The position numbers were made by a program, and so were the translations under genes. This document shows, in pieces, positions 11,025 to 21,335 of a DNA stretch of 24,729 nucleotides. Every line of letters begins with the position of its first letter. Positions within the stretch are counted from its first letter, which is position 1. The notes beneath the pieces are model-generated. The model had not been told where the DNA came from. It made no database searches and worked only from the letters and a program-made list of their open reading frames with translations. Source of the stretch: Hymenopellis radicata (taxonomy: Eukaryota > Basidiomycota > Agaricomycetes > Agaricales > Physalacriaceae); NCBI GenBank assembly GCA_015501595.1, contig JADNRX010000733.1:1-24729 (forward strand), written 5' to 3'.

Positions 11025-11480
11025 ATGTCTGATCTCTCGTTGCAATTGAAACAGCAAGCGGAGAAGATCCTCCTCGACATGTTTAGCAGAAACTCTACCT
11101 CGCTTCTCCTTCTGCAGCACTTCTCCCCAGACCAAGAATTCTCCATTCGGCATTCATACTCTACGTGCTCTGCTCCAGAGGCCCATCGTTTTGTCGGACG
11201 AACGGCCGTGCGGTCGTACTTCGACATCCTGGAGTTGTACTTTGAGAAGGCGCCGATGAGGCAGGATCGCGTGTTTGTTGAGGAGTTGTCGCGGAGGGTT
11301 ACCGTGACTGGCAGTGTTGACTGGACGTGGCGCGCCAGTCGAAGAAGTTGGAGGGAAGAGTTGACGTGTACGGTTGATTTTGACAGAAATCTCAAAATCG
11401 TCACATTGGGGCTCCTTACGACGTCTGATCAGTCGACCTGCGTGATGCAGGCTGTAGATCCTAGGAATTCGAGACAGTAA
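11025..11480 (+). CDS. Small NTF2/SnoaL-like domain protein, 151 aa
   Basis: A single exon begins MSDLSLQLKQQAEKILLDMFSR and ends at TAA 11478-11480. It has an N-terminal amphipathic helix, a middle part with FVGRTAVRSYFDILELYFEK and a beta-rich C-terminal half (VTVTGSVDWTWRASRRSW, ELTCTVDFDRNLKIVTLGLLT). This order of helix, 'G-x-x-A-v-r-x-Y-f' and antiparallel strands with a W-x-W-x motif is what NTF2-like / SnoaL-like proteins of Agaricomycetes look like. The length is also typical for the fold. Such proteins may be small-ligand-binding or enzymes; no catalytic residue can be assigned. Start chosen because the ATG follows a TATA-like box and the frame is closed upstream. An overlapping antisense ORF is a shadow. 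Confidence 0.62.
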   Translation: MSDLSLQLKQQAEKILLDMFSRNSTSLLLLQHFSPDQEFSIRHSYSTCSAPEAHRFVGRTAVRSYFDILELYFEKAPMRQDRVFVEELSRRVTVTGSVDWTWRASRRSWREELTCTVDFDRNLKIVTLGLLTTSDQSTCVMQAVDPRNSRQ

Positions 11481-11637
11481 TAGGTAAGCATGGAGGTTAT
11501 TGGCATTACGATCTGTTCTTAACCTTGTCTTCAAGTGCCTCATACATGGACAACGACGTGACCTCAAATGGTACGCTAGGTATACAAAATGTATCTGAAA
11601 ATGCATGTGTAATCAAAAGAATATGTATGCCGCTAGC

Positions 11638-11970
11638 TCATACCTGTAAGAAACGTTCATCTCCTTCGCACCCTTCTTGAAACGAAATTGATGTACACGA
11701 GTCCCTTCCGGCAAAGTCACGCTTTTTGAAGAAACGATTCATGGCACATGCAATAAGAAGTGCTTTGGTATCACCCGGCACAGCGACGGGATATTCAATC
11801 CCTTGGGGGTAGATGTCAACGATACCCTCGGCTTCTTCCCGGTCGCGACAAGGTCTCGAGTTGCACTCTACGTTAGATCCGAGGGGCAAGGCCGGTGGTA
11901 CATTGACTCCGCTGAGGAATGGGTAGGGTAATCTGTGGCCGATCGCGCGAAGCTGAGAGATTCTGTTCAC
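11638..11970 (-). pseudogene. Frameshifted paralogue of the unknown-family gene at 21336-21866
   Basis: The frame reads SNVECNSRPCRDREEAEGIV, then YPQGIEYPVAVPGDTKALLI. It aligns with SNTECNLRPCRWEEAEALIV and YPQGSKYPLPVPADTRAILV in the copy at 21.5 kb. After AMNRFFKKR the matching sequence (TLPEGTRVHQFRFKKG versus NLPEGTQVHPYRFKRD) continues in another frame, so one base appears lost or gained near 11715-11730. The continuing frame then meets a possible donor (AG/GTATGAG near 11638) and stays open to about 11613. No ATG begins the open frame (it opens at GTG); an upstream exon equivalent to the first exon of the 21.5-kb copy was not found. Function unknown. It could still be a working gene if the frame break is a sequence error. 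Confidence 0.6.
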
Positions 11971-12979
11971 TCTGGGCTTTGAGCGTTGTTTGGAAGCGAA
12001 GAGGCTGGACAGAACGAAATCAACGCCCCTTTAGGTGGATACTGCGAAAGGCAAGTTCGACCCATTTTATCCTCATGAGATGGCAACAGGCTCTCTACAC
12101 CGACGAACGAGAGCGAGGACTATCACGGCGAGAATGGCAAAGACTTCATAGGTGATCGCTGGTTAGGTACAGGAAAGCCTGCTGTTATGTCAAGCCCAAG
12201 CTACTTCCCCTGGGCGCGCGCTCGCAGTTGCTGGTATGTACAACCTGCACGTGAACGTCGCGGCCACTTACGAGCCAATCAGAAATCAAGCTACTGCGGT
12301 TGTCAATTATCATGCGTGCAAGTATATCCCTCGAAGGCAATACGTACGCTGTTCTCGACCCATTGAACGTCACATCGGTAGCACCTCAGGGGAAGTTGCT
12401 TCTGCATCCACTGAAATAATCAAGCCGGCACTAGTACCTACATTGGCAATGAATATCCAGCTCCATGTCATTCGAGAACGGTCTAATGTGAGAACTCGGC
12501 TTTGAAGCACCCAGAGAAAGAACGAAAATGCGTAAACCACGCAATGAACCTAGTTGCAAGCAATAGCCAGATTTCAGAGAAATTCGGAGGCTCTGTCTGT
12601 CGCTTGTATCCAGGCGGATGAACAAGTATCAAGAACATGCTGGACATGAAGTTGGTTAAGAAGCTGCAAGCAAGAGGAAGCAAGCTTGTAACCGGAAGTT
12701 GTGCCGAGCTCCGGTACTTTTTCTCACGATTACTTTCAACCACTTACCACAAGCTCTCAGCTTGTCATTGTTGTGCCATTGTCTACAGAACGTTCGAGTG
12801 GACCAGATGTGGACTGAATCGGCGTCTCTCGGCAGCCATCACGAACAATGGTATCTCTACGTGGATTCCCTCTCTGGGTCTTTGTCTTGACGATCGACCC
12901 TTCGGTGGCCCAACTTTCAAGAAGCTCGCATTGTTTGTGGACTGGCATTGTTCTAGCGTCTTTAACCTCGGTCTCTTTG
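11971..12979. other. Intergenic, no supported gene
   Basis: This lies between the unknown-family copy and the first HMG-box gene. ORFs at 12236-12505 and 12637-12984 (+) and 12783-13166 (-) show no recognisable motif; the last overlaps the start of the HMG gene in antisense and is a shadow. The last 100 bases resemble the upstream region of the second HMG-box gene (GGTCTCTTTG followed by TTGTATAAATATG). Confidence 0.45.
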
Positions 12980-12987
12980 TATAAATA
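12980..12987 (+). promoter_or_regulatory. TATA box of first HMG-box gene
   Basis: TATAAATA lies 73 bases before ATG 13053. The paralogue at 14282 has the same octamer, in the same TTGTATAAATATG context, 68 bases before its ATG. This conserved spacing supports both as core promoters, and rules out the in-frame ATG at 12987, which lies inside the box. Confidence 0.65.
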
Positions 12988-13052
12988 TGCTGTCTATTCA
13001 ATCTCTCAAAGCATCTCTTTTCGCCTCGCCGACGCGGCTGATCTTTCTCAAT

Positions 13053-13755
13053 ATGCCTGCGGAGCCCTCCTCGTCCTCCACTCATCAGCGCAAGAGAGGT
13101 CCAACAGCTGGGATGTCTCGTCCACCCACATCCTTTATTCTGTTCCGCCAGGACTATGCTCGTCAACGGCGTCTTAATCCCCAGCAGACGATGCCTACAA
13201 CCAATGCGGCGAGAGAAGCTGGAGATGCATGGCGCGCTTTGTCCGATGGTCAGCGACAGTACTATGTGAATTTAGCGGCGTTGGAGAAGGAGAAGCATAT
13301 GGCGATGAACCCAGACGTTAAACTCCAACAACAGCCGCAGGACATGTCCGACAGGACTAGGCCCGTTGAGATACCTGTAGCCGAACCAGAGCACTATCAT
13401 TTCGTTGGAATCGGACAATGCACTGTTCTACGCCAACCAGCTCCAGGTCATGGCGCCTCGTACTTCCACAGCGGAGGATTGCCACCTGCAGTCAATCTTG
13501 ATCAGTATGCTAACGAAGTCGGCACGATCATGAATTACTGGCAGCAGTTCGATGTACGTTCCTTTTTTATACTTTACGATGGCCACTGACTCACTCGACT
13601 CGTAGCCTAACGCAATGAATTCGGACGCGTGCGACAATGAAGAACCGTCCTTTGCTGTACCTCAGCCGTATAATCCCTCGAACGGTCTCGAAATGTGGAA
13701 TACCCAGCCTCGACAGAGAGGCGCTGAAAGCTCTGTGTACGGCAGCTGGCGATGA
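13053..13755 (+). CDS. HMG-box protein 1 (fungal MATA-type HMG box), 216 aa, two exons
   Basis: Exon 1 is 13053-13553, intron 13554-13605 (52 bases, phase 0, starts GTACGTTC) and exon 2 is 13606-13755, ending TGA. Residues about 22-90 form one HMG box: SRPPTSFILFRQDYARQ, then AREAGDAWRALSDGQRQYY and LEKEKHMAMNP. The R-P-P-x-S-F-I-L-F-R opening is that of fungal mating-type and related sequence-specific HMG boxes. A basic serine-rich N-terminus (SSSSTHQRKRGP) precedes the box. The C-terminal tail has a motif GHGASYFH shared with the next gene (AHGASYFH). ATG 13053 is chosen because it aligns with the start of the paralogue (MPAEPSSSS versus MPSSASSS) and lies after the TATA box. It likely acts in the nucleus as a DNA-binding regulator. 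No homeodomain or pheromone genes are nearby, so there is no evidence for a mating-type locus. Confidence 0.88.
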
Positions 13756-14213
13756 AGACTCCCCACTTGCATACCTCGCTATCTCGAATTTTCCGTTAGC
13801 GCGTTATGTGTATTTGTAACTATCTATTCGCTCTAGTATGACGACTGTATGTACCTTGAATGATACCCTCTTTTATAATCATCCATGTTTAAGAAGAAAA
13901 TCTACTCATCGAGGTCGTACTAGTCAGAGCGTTCTCCTGTTGAAGATTGTCGTGATGGCCAAGTGATGGCTGCAAACTGGAAGTCGCGCCTTTTTCTCGC
14001 GATCGTTTCGCTCAATGCACGGAACCTCAAACAAAACGACTGGCTGGACAAAATGCCGCTTCTCCTTCCAGCTATACCCGCCAATGATTACGCACTTAGT
14101 GGCGAGCTCTCGATGATCGACGCTTTGAGGATCTAGTCCAAGGCCAACATTCAACGAGAACGCTTTGATCATGCACCCACTTTGTTCTGGTCTCTTTGCT
14201 CTTGGTCTACTTG
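13756..14213. other. Spacer between the tandem HMG-box genes
   Basis: This contains the 3' flank of HMG gene 1 and the upstream region of HMG gene 2. The minus-strand ORF 13924-14439 runs antisense into the second HMG gene and has no family motif, so it is treated as a shadow. Confidence 0.5.
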
Positions 14214-14221
14214 TATAAATA
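14214..14221 (+). promoter_or_regulatory. TATA box of second HMG-box gene
   Basis: TATAAATA lies 68 bases before ATG 14282, in the same sequence context as the box of HMG gene 1. A CT-rich stretch (TTTTCTCTCTCCAGG) between box and ATG is a plausible transcription start region. Confidence 0.65.
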
Positions 14222-14281
14222 TGTCCTGCATTTTCTCTCTCCAGGAACCTCTCTCCGCTCTCATAACACCTCCGCGATACC

Positions 14282-14960
14282 ATGCCTTCCTCAGCCTCGT
14301 CCTCTACACGTCGTCGTCGCACCAGAACTGGTCCCACAACCGCTACCATCCCCCGCCCGCCCAACTCCTTCATCCTCTTCCGCCAGGCATACGCCCGCCT
14401 CCACACCAACCCCAAGACCCTCCAGAGCAACGTGTCCAAAAACGCTGGAGAGGCCTGGCGCGCCTTATCTGCCGAAGATAAACAGTACTACAAGGATTTA
14501 GCGGCTGTGGAGAAGGGAAAGCATATGGCCAAGTATCCGGATTACAGGTTTAGGCCGCAGAAAAAGCAGGTCAAGGAAGACATGACGAGGACGGCCGATT
14601 CGGAGCGGGCTTGGACCTATAGTATCTACCCTCCGGCTCCTCATGAAACGGCGCCACCCCCCCAGTCTGACGGCCCTTCTTCACGCCAAATGGAGCCTGC
14701 CCACGGCGCATCCTACTTCCACGGAACGTACTGGCCGTCGTCAATGCATCCTGCTCAGTATGCCCACGAGCCTCTAGAGCAACAACATTTCCCTGTACGT
14801 TCCATAACTTTGATTAACGATGACCTGACCCGACTCATACCCTTCCAACAAGACGTTCAACGATTTTGATTATGTCCAGTTCTTTGGCATCCTTCTGCCC
14901 CCGTTCGACCTTTCGAATGCTGACCGGGAACTGTGGGATCTCAATGCGCAAAGTAGATGA
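14282..14960 (+). CDS. HMG-box protein 2 (tandem paralogue), 206 aa, two exons
   Basis: Exon 1 is 14282-14794, intron 14795-14852 (58 bases, phase 0, starts GTACGTTC) and exon 2 is 14853-14960, ending TGA. The N-terminus is serine- then arginine-rich (SSASSSTRRRRTR). The HMG box spans about residues 23-90: PRPPNSFILFRQAYARLH, then VSKNAGEAWRALSAEDKQYY and VEKGKHMAKYPDYRFRP. The tail is proline-rich and shares AHGASYFHG and QYAHE with HMG protein 1 (GHGASYFHS, QYANE). Same strand, same intron position and phase, and same promoter show a tandem duplication with later divergence, mainly in the last exon (FDYVQFFGILLPPFDLSN here). It is likely a nuclear DNA-binding protein; targets unknown. Confidence 0.88.
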
Positions 14961-15214
14961 AAGATTCTTCTATAACACCTCACGAGGGACAAGGACTCCT
15001 GAGCTTTAAGAGCTTACGCCCCAATTAAACTGTATATTACTTCCTCCAAACTTCGCACTTGCTTTAGATCTATGCCGATGATTATCATGCATTCCCAACG
15101 ATTCAACTTAAGGCTGACAGTCAACTCGACAGGAACTTGAATATCAGAAAGGTCTACATGGTTACAAGATCGGAGAAATAAACATAAGCAGATCTAGAGT
15201 CTAACACACAGCAA
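14961..15214. other. Convergent 3' flanks of HMG gene 2 and the deaminase gene
   Basis: No gene is visible. Transcripts from both sides must end here. Confidence 0.5.
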
Positions 15215-17042
15215 CTACGAACCACATCTCAACCCTCTCACCAAAATCCTCAACGTTTCCCACAAATCCGCCCTCAGCGCCTCCATCCTCCCCACCTCCA
15301 GCCCCCACCTCGGCGGTAACCAAGGGACAATCCGCCCATGACACCTCTGCGGATCCATTCTCTCCACATGTAACCCCGCCTCCTGCTTCGTCCACGCCTC
15401 GACAATAGCGCAGCAATAACACATCTTACGACTCGAGCCAATGTGTGGCGTGTGTACGACGCGGGATATGAGCTGGGTAAAGGAACGTTTAGTCAGAGGG
15501 AGACGGTGAGCGAAAAGGAAGAGGACGTACGTTGCCGGAACGACTATCAAACTGCTCTGCAAATTCGCCTGCTGATTGACAGTACGCCCGCTTCATACAC
15601 ATAATCGCCGTCTCGGGATGTATCGCGGCGGAGACGCGACGATCTTTTAGTACAGCGACCCAAGGTTCCGATTCATCTACATCCTCAATGTAGATTGAAA
15701 TGATCTTCGCTAGAGAGGTGTACGACGGTCGGGATAGCGGGTCCACGGTGTTGAGATACACGACGTCCACGGTCATATCGTTTATGTTTATATCTGGCGG
15801 AAGCGAAGTGTGATGATGGTGCCGATGAAAATAGAGTAGCTTCGCATGGAGAGCGACATCGATGATGTCTGAGAGATAGTTGGCGACTAGGCGCTGCATG
15901 CAAGTTGGGAGTGGGTAATATTCATGCCCTGCGTCATCATGAGGCGCTGCTTGAAGCGTTAGTTGAATAAGTTCAGATTGAAAGCTATGAAACGAACCTA
16001 TAGCATGCGCGCTCCTATGACACGTCTTTAACTTCACAGCCAACGACGACTTATTGAACACGGACTGCATCTTCTCATATTCGAAGAATCTCTTGAAAGC
16101 ATGCAGCGCCTCCACAAGAAAGAACAATTCACTCGGCTTCGAGTTCGGGTTCCCAAACGCGAGATAAGCGTAGCCCAAAAGGATGCCAAGACCATTAATC
16201 CACCGCGGGATATTGGCGTTGGTGATTGACACCGTGTTGGCCTTCTTGTCCCACACCCCCACAACAATCTGGGCGATGAACTTGCCCAAAGGTGTCTTCA
16301 CCGGCCAAAGTACGCCTTCCTTGGGCAGTAGCGTATAGTCCTTCGAGCTGTCGGAGCCCATCCACGCGCAGAATATCTCCCGAAAGCCACTCGTGTGATC
16401 TGGGAAAATGCGGTCCGAGGCGGTAATCTTCTGCCGTACTTCAGTCGCGCGTTCTTTGAGGATGCTGGGGCGCGCGTCGGGTTGCGATAGCCTTTCAGGT
16501 GAAAGTTGTTTTCGAATGTGTTCCGAGATGGTGTCGTACTCAGACCTGGGAGCTGTTGAGCTTGGGAGACGCAAGTAGACAGGAACGTACATGGAGTCTT
16601 TGAAAAATGATTTAGGTATGGAGTCTGGCGTTCCGACAAGAGTGATTTCTACACGGGCGCATCAGTCTCACGAATATAGGCAGATGATTTGACGAACCAG
16701 AGTCGGACCATGTAGACGCTAGAATGATGGGCGCGTTCAACGAAAGACAAATCATTTCGATACTTGGGAGAACGTACCGCTACTATCATAATGGTCTTCC
16801 TCGACAGCAATCACTAGCTCTAGATGATTAGCGCCCGCTAAGCCACCCGTAACAGCCACAGCCTTGTCTGTGGTGCACAGAGACTTGGCTAGCGAGCGCA
16901 CGAAACCTGCTTTCTCCGCTTTAAATGGCGGAGGCGGCATGTAAGACGTGACGTCGATCCCATCCTGGCGGTAATGCTCCAAGACCGCCAGCAGGGACGT
17001 GAGGTTCGCGATATCGAGGCGTAGAGCATCGAGCATGGGCAT
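15215..17042 (-). CDS. OTT_1508-like deaminase-domain protein, 537 aa, five exons
   Basis: Exons, in transcript order, are 16778-17042, 16698-16718 (a 21-base micro-exon), 15998-16648, 15531-15949 and 15215-15472. Introns are 48-59 bases with GT...AG ends, and the sum is 1614 bases, a whole number of codons. ATG 17042 is the first ATG; the frame opens further upstream only with GTG. The C-terminal third holds a deaminase-like zinc motif pair: HPETAIM in exon 4 (H-x-E) and, after the last intron, IGSSRKMCYCC (C-x-x-C). This arrangement fits the fungal OTT_1508-like family of the cytidine-deaminase superfamily, abundant in basidiomycetes and of unknown substrate. The N-terminal 350 residues are helical, with no other domain recognised. 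Exon 3 encodes DSIPKSFFKDSMYVPVY after the micro-exon. Family assignment rests on motif and context, so it is moderate; the gene model is strong. Confidence 0.72.
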
Positions 17043-17512
17043 GGTGAAAGGATGGTGGTAGTTCACTCAAGATGACCATGGACGGATAAGGAAACGAGTG
17101 TTGCAGTCATAGTCCATTGTCCTTTGTGCTGACCCTGATCATAACCCAGAACACGTTATGATCCCTTTGGAGAGAACAATTAGAGTTGCCGGTCGTTAAC
17201 AAAGGGCATATGCCATTACCTTTATCAACAAGCCGTGTGTTTCCGCCACCGCCACTTACATATGTACTCAGAAAGGCGTGCTAATAGGGAAACGCCTCTG
17301 GAAACGAATCTGGAGAGAACAGGCAAAACTGGCCACTGACTAGCCTCCTGGCCTCACATATAGCGGGATATATTACACTGTTCCATTATCAGCGCAAATC
17401 GTGGGTGAAGGGGAAACCACTCACCGTTTATAGGAAGTGTCAGCGTCAAGTAACATCAGAGCATAAGTACGACAGGAAGAAATAAATATTGCAGTTTCAC
17501 CATGTGCATTTT
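17043..17512. other. Promoter region of deaminase gene and 3' flank of GH31 gene
   Basis: There are no ORFs of note. This is the 5' flank of the minus-strand deaminase gene and the region just beyond the GH31 stop codon. Confidence 0.5.
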
Positions 17513-20500
17513 CTAAGCTTCGACCACAATCTTCCAGTCCCTCGTAACCAACACCCTCGGATCCTTGATCGTCAGCACACCCGGCTCCTTCCCCTTGCCT
17601 GCCTCAAACGCCCATACCAGCTCCTCACTCTCGCCCTCAACCTTCACAGATTTGGGCTTCACACCCACGCCCAACACAACCACCTTCTCCACCCTCACCC
17701 CGCGCTCTCCAGCTCCTTCTCATGCGCACCTCCTCTAGAGTTCCCCACTGCGGTACTGCTCAGCTTCAACCCCTTCTTGCCATGCTTCTCAGCAGTGAAC
17801 TGGCGCCAGACGTAATCGCCCTGCTCGTAGCTGTACCCTTCCCCGTCATCGAGGTAAAGCTCGCCGAGGCAGAGTAACCGCTCTTGTCAAGTGCAACGCG
17901 CAACGTGAACGGATCATAGGCCATGAGAGGTGCCGATCGTCTCGGGCGCTCACGCAGTGGAAGGATGGTGCCACCGCGAATGTAGATCGGGATCGTCGAC
18001 AATTCAACGGGGATGGTAAACGTCTTTCCCTTCGACGACCCGTGATACGGCTGGTTCGTGAAGTAGTCGTAGTAGACTTGGTCCTCGGCGAGGTAGACCG
18101 TCGTCTCCGTAACATCCTTCTGGGTGACTGGCTTCACAAGGAGCGTCGAGCCCACGTAGAACTGATCGTCCATTGAAAATCCGGCAGTATCTTTGGGGAA
18201 CATAGCGTATTGAGGTCTAATGAGACGAGTCAGCCTTTGAAGAGATTGAGTAGGTGTCAGCATACCTGAGGATAGGCATCCCAGTCCTTGAAGCCTCCCA
18301 GAAAGTCGTATACCACAACGGCATCATCGTATATCTTAGGCGCAGAATGTCTTTAATCATACCCTTGTACGGCTCGTCCAACAAGTACGGCTCACGCCTC
18401 TTCGTGTCAAGGTGTGCATGTGCCCTGAAGAAGGGGTTGAACGCGCCGAGCTGATACCAGCGCACGAGCATATCGGGTTCGGGGTTACCGAAGAAGCCAC
18501 CGACGTCGGCTAGAATGCAAAAAATGAGTATAATAATATGCAGTAATTCAGTCACTTACATCCAGAAAATGTCATCCCGGAAATGCCGTTTGCCAGGACC
18601 ATCTGCAGCCCGACGGTCATATGGTCCCAGGTACCCAAGTTGTCGCCAGTCCACATCGCACCGAAACGCTGAGAGCCAGCGTAGAACGACCGGGTAAGGA
18701 CAAAAGGCCGCTTATTCGGAGTCGTTCGCTCTTTGACAGCTTGAGAAGAAAGGTTGTGCTACCAAACAAAAGATGAATATATGAAAGCACTGACAGAAAG
18801 TAAGAACTTACGAAGAGCATCCCGTTAATGTTATGCACATCACGGTGTTCCCATCCACCGTAATGGATGTTATCCCTTGGCATCGAAATTTCGGGACCAT
18901 TAAAGATAGCAGGCTACAAACATTCGGTGCATGCTTAGAAAGAACAGTTGAAGGGATCCATACCTCATTCATATCGTTCCAGATATGAATCGCGTCAGTA
19001 CTTTGTGTCCACGACCACCCCTCTCCCTTGTTGTCAAATTTAAACAGTCCCTTCCACCAATCCCACGACGCTGGATTGAAAAAGTCGATCCACGAGCTGC
19101 TTCCAGACCAGCACCATCCTTCATACTCTCCCTCTCCGCTCGGCGGCATGGCAAGAAGCTCCCGTTCCGACGCCTCTTGATAAACGGGATAGTTAGACGA
19201 ACGCTTCAAATGCGGGTCGACAATGACAACCATATGGCGCCCCAGCGCCGCGACATCGTTCGTCATCTCCACAGGATCTGGGAACAATTTCTCGTCCCAC
19301 ATGAAATATTTATGTTCGTCCGCGTACTCGATATCGAGCCAAAACACGTCGACCGGGAGGTCTTCCTCGTCGAACCGCCTCTGCACAGAGCGTATGTCGT
19401 CCGAACTGACATAATTCCATCGGCACTGGTGGTATCCCAGACTCCACTGTGCTGGAAGCGGCGCTGTACCGGTCAGCCGTGTGTATTGGGCGAAAATATC
19501 TGCTGGAGTGGGACCAGGGAGAAGGAATATGTCGATGATACCGGACTCGGATATCCAGTGCGTATTGGTCGACTTATCAGAGGGATGGAAGAGGTCGATC
19601 CAGGTTTCCGACGCGACGGCGTTGAACACTCCAACAGTGGACTGAGCAGAGTGGGCCTGCATGAAAGGGATGGAGCCCGTAAAGTGACATGGTCGAGGAC
19701 GCAAGGTATTCGAAGACATCCGCATTATACAGGCGGTATGGGTCGGTAAATGTGGGTTCTTCGCCAGTGGTAGAAGGGAGAGCGAGATGCGTGGCATGCT
19801 GGGGAATACCGTATACAGTACCATGATTTGGGAATGTTATGTCGATAGAGAAGGATTCGGGACCTGCAAAGAATAAGTAAAAGTCAGAGAGGGATGAATG
19901 AAACTTACCCTTTGGCTTGGAATCCGTCCAGGTGTTGAATTTCTCCTCCCAAAACGCATCCTCCTCTGCGCCCTCAAACCAAGCTCGTGGGTTCTCGACC
20001 TCGACGACAGTCTGAGCTTCGTCGCCGTCAGCCTTAACATCCTCTTCCTCCTTCGCTGCCTGGGTGCGGAAGTGCTCCATGTGCAGCAGACCCTCGCCGT
20101 TGAGAACAATCTGCTGCTTGCCATTACGCAGCAGTGTCACCGTGAGCGGCGCATAGCCAACGACGACGCTCACGTCGCCATATGTGGCTTTGAGATCCTT
20201 CTTGCCCGCGACCCACTGCACATCCTTGCTAATTGCAGGCTCCGAGACCAGCGCCCACGACGCCGCCTCATCGTACCGCTTCCGAAGACCGTCTTTCTCG
20301 TCCATTCTGACGCGTACAACGCCATCGTCGTGCACTCGCACATCGAGCTCAAAGTTGATGTCTGGGTAAAGGGCGGATTTCACCAGAGCCGTCGCAGCGG
20401 CCTGCTCAGGAGATATGGATATCGACGAGCTGTCCACAGAGTACGGCGACCGCCATGAGGAGCCCGCCTCCTTGGCGCGTGAAGAGAGAGCGCGTCCACG

Positions 20501-20611
20501 TCGACAGAATCCAGACTTGTCGCAGGTTTTGAAATCGTTGGCCTTGACAGCGTTCGCTTCGTCTGTTAGCAGCGCAAGGAGTAGAGTCCCTAGAAGCCCG
20601 ATGGCGCGCAT
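17513..20611 (-). CDS. ROT2: Glucosidase II alpha subunit (GH31), six exons, three apparent frame breaks
   Basis: ATG 20611 begins a signal peptide ([21 protein letters not shown]), followed by the CDKSGFCRR start typical of the mature enzyme. Introns are 19864-19908, 18914-18963, 18759-18811, 18510-18559 and 18217-18265. Catalytic landmarks are complete: IWNDMNEP (nucleophile Asp, about 18965-18985 plus the start of the next exon), MWTGDN (acid/base Asp), then [20 protein letters not shown] and [16 protein letters not shown]. It trims the second and third glucoses from N-glycans in the ER lumen and so controls the calnexin cycle; it normally pairs with a beta subunit. Length, about 960 residues, is normal. 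Three single-base shifts interrupt the reading frame: near 19672-19679 (SLYG/SIPFM, one base extra), near 17864-17870 ([16 protein letters not shown], one missing) and near 17697-17702 in a G run ([14 protein letters not shown], one missing). The last residues, RDWKIVVEA, end at TAG 17513-17515. Either sequence errors or a pseudogene. Confidence 0.93.
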
Positions 20612-21335
20612 GTCGTACCCGCCGTCGTGCTCGTCGTTTGTGGAGGTCGGCTGCGAGTCGTGAAGGACACGTTAAATGTTTGGTCCGGATTTGGCCTAAG
20701 CCCCTAAGTGTGACGACATTCCTCAGGGCCGGGCCACCTCAGTGGTAACTCTGTGGCGCAGGGAACAAACAAGGAAAGGAAGGGGAGAACGATGAAATGT
20801 GCTCTGTATATATACTCGCGGAACGTCATCAAACCTCAATCTGTGGCGCTGGAGCAGGATAACCAAAAGCGAACGTGTAGGCGCACGAAAAATTCAACGT
20901 AGCGAGATCACAGTAAGTATCGCGACCCATGACAACAAGGAACGGTGCACCAACAAATTCTTATCTGGTGCTCAATTGGTGGCAACTTTTCCGCGAGAGT
21001 TCTGTCGTTGCAGTGCGGCACAGATCTTTGTACAATGCATTATTTTCTTCCCAGCTTGGCCTCGGAAAAACACCATACATCCAGAGCTTTATTCGTTCGT
21101 ACTCGACGACCGCCGTCCGCGCCGCGAACTGCTCAATCCTACTAGAGCGCCGAAATCTACACGTACTATATCAGTAGTCTTGGATCATTATCCTTCCCGA
21201 GAGCTAAACACTGGACGAATCTTGAATCGATACGCTGGTCTCTAGATTCTACAGACTGAGATATATACCAGAACGTTAACGTGTCGTGATTTTAAAAATA
21301 CAATAGAACTCATATTAGCCGTAAAGTAGAGCCAT
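20612..21335. other. Upstream region of GH31 and 3' flank of the unknown-family gene
   Basis: This holds the GH31 promoter. A TATATATA run near 20808-20815 lies about 200 bases upstream of the GH31 ATG and can be read on either strand. Overlapping plus-strand ORFs (20799-21245, 20929-21177) have no recognised motif and begin at or after that run; I do not call them genes. Confidence 0.4.

Noticed and set aside
12987..13052. In-frame ATG 66 bases upstream of the chosen HMG gene 1 start
   Set aside because: It lies inside the TATAAATATG box, and the paralogue aligns from ATG 13053, so it should not be in the transcript.
12980..14960. Mating-type locus because of HMG boxes
   Set aside because: No homeodomain pair, pheromone or receptor genes are seen. 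In Agaricomycetes mating type is set by those, and HMG-box genes of this sort are common elsewhere.
18985..19749. 254-codon plus-strand ORF inside the GH31 region
   Set aside because: It is the antisense shadow of GH31 coding sequence, which carries unambiguous catalytic motifs.
20799..21245. 148-codon plus-strand ORF upstream of GH31
   Set aside because: No homology-like motif, overlapping alternatives in two other frames, and its start lies on the TATA-like run.
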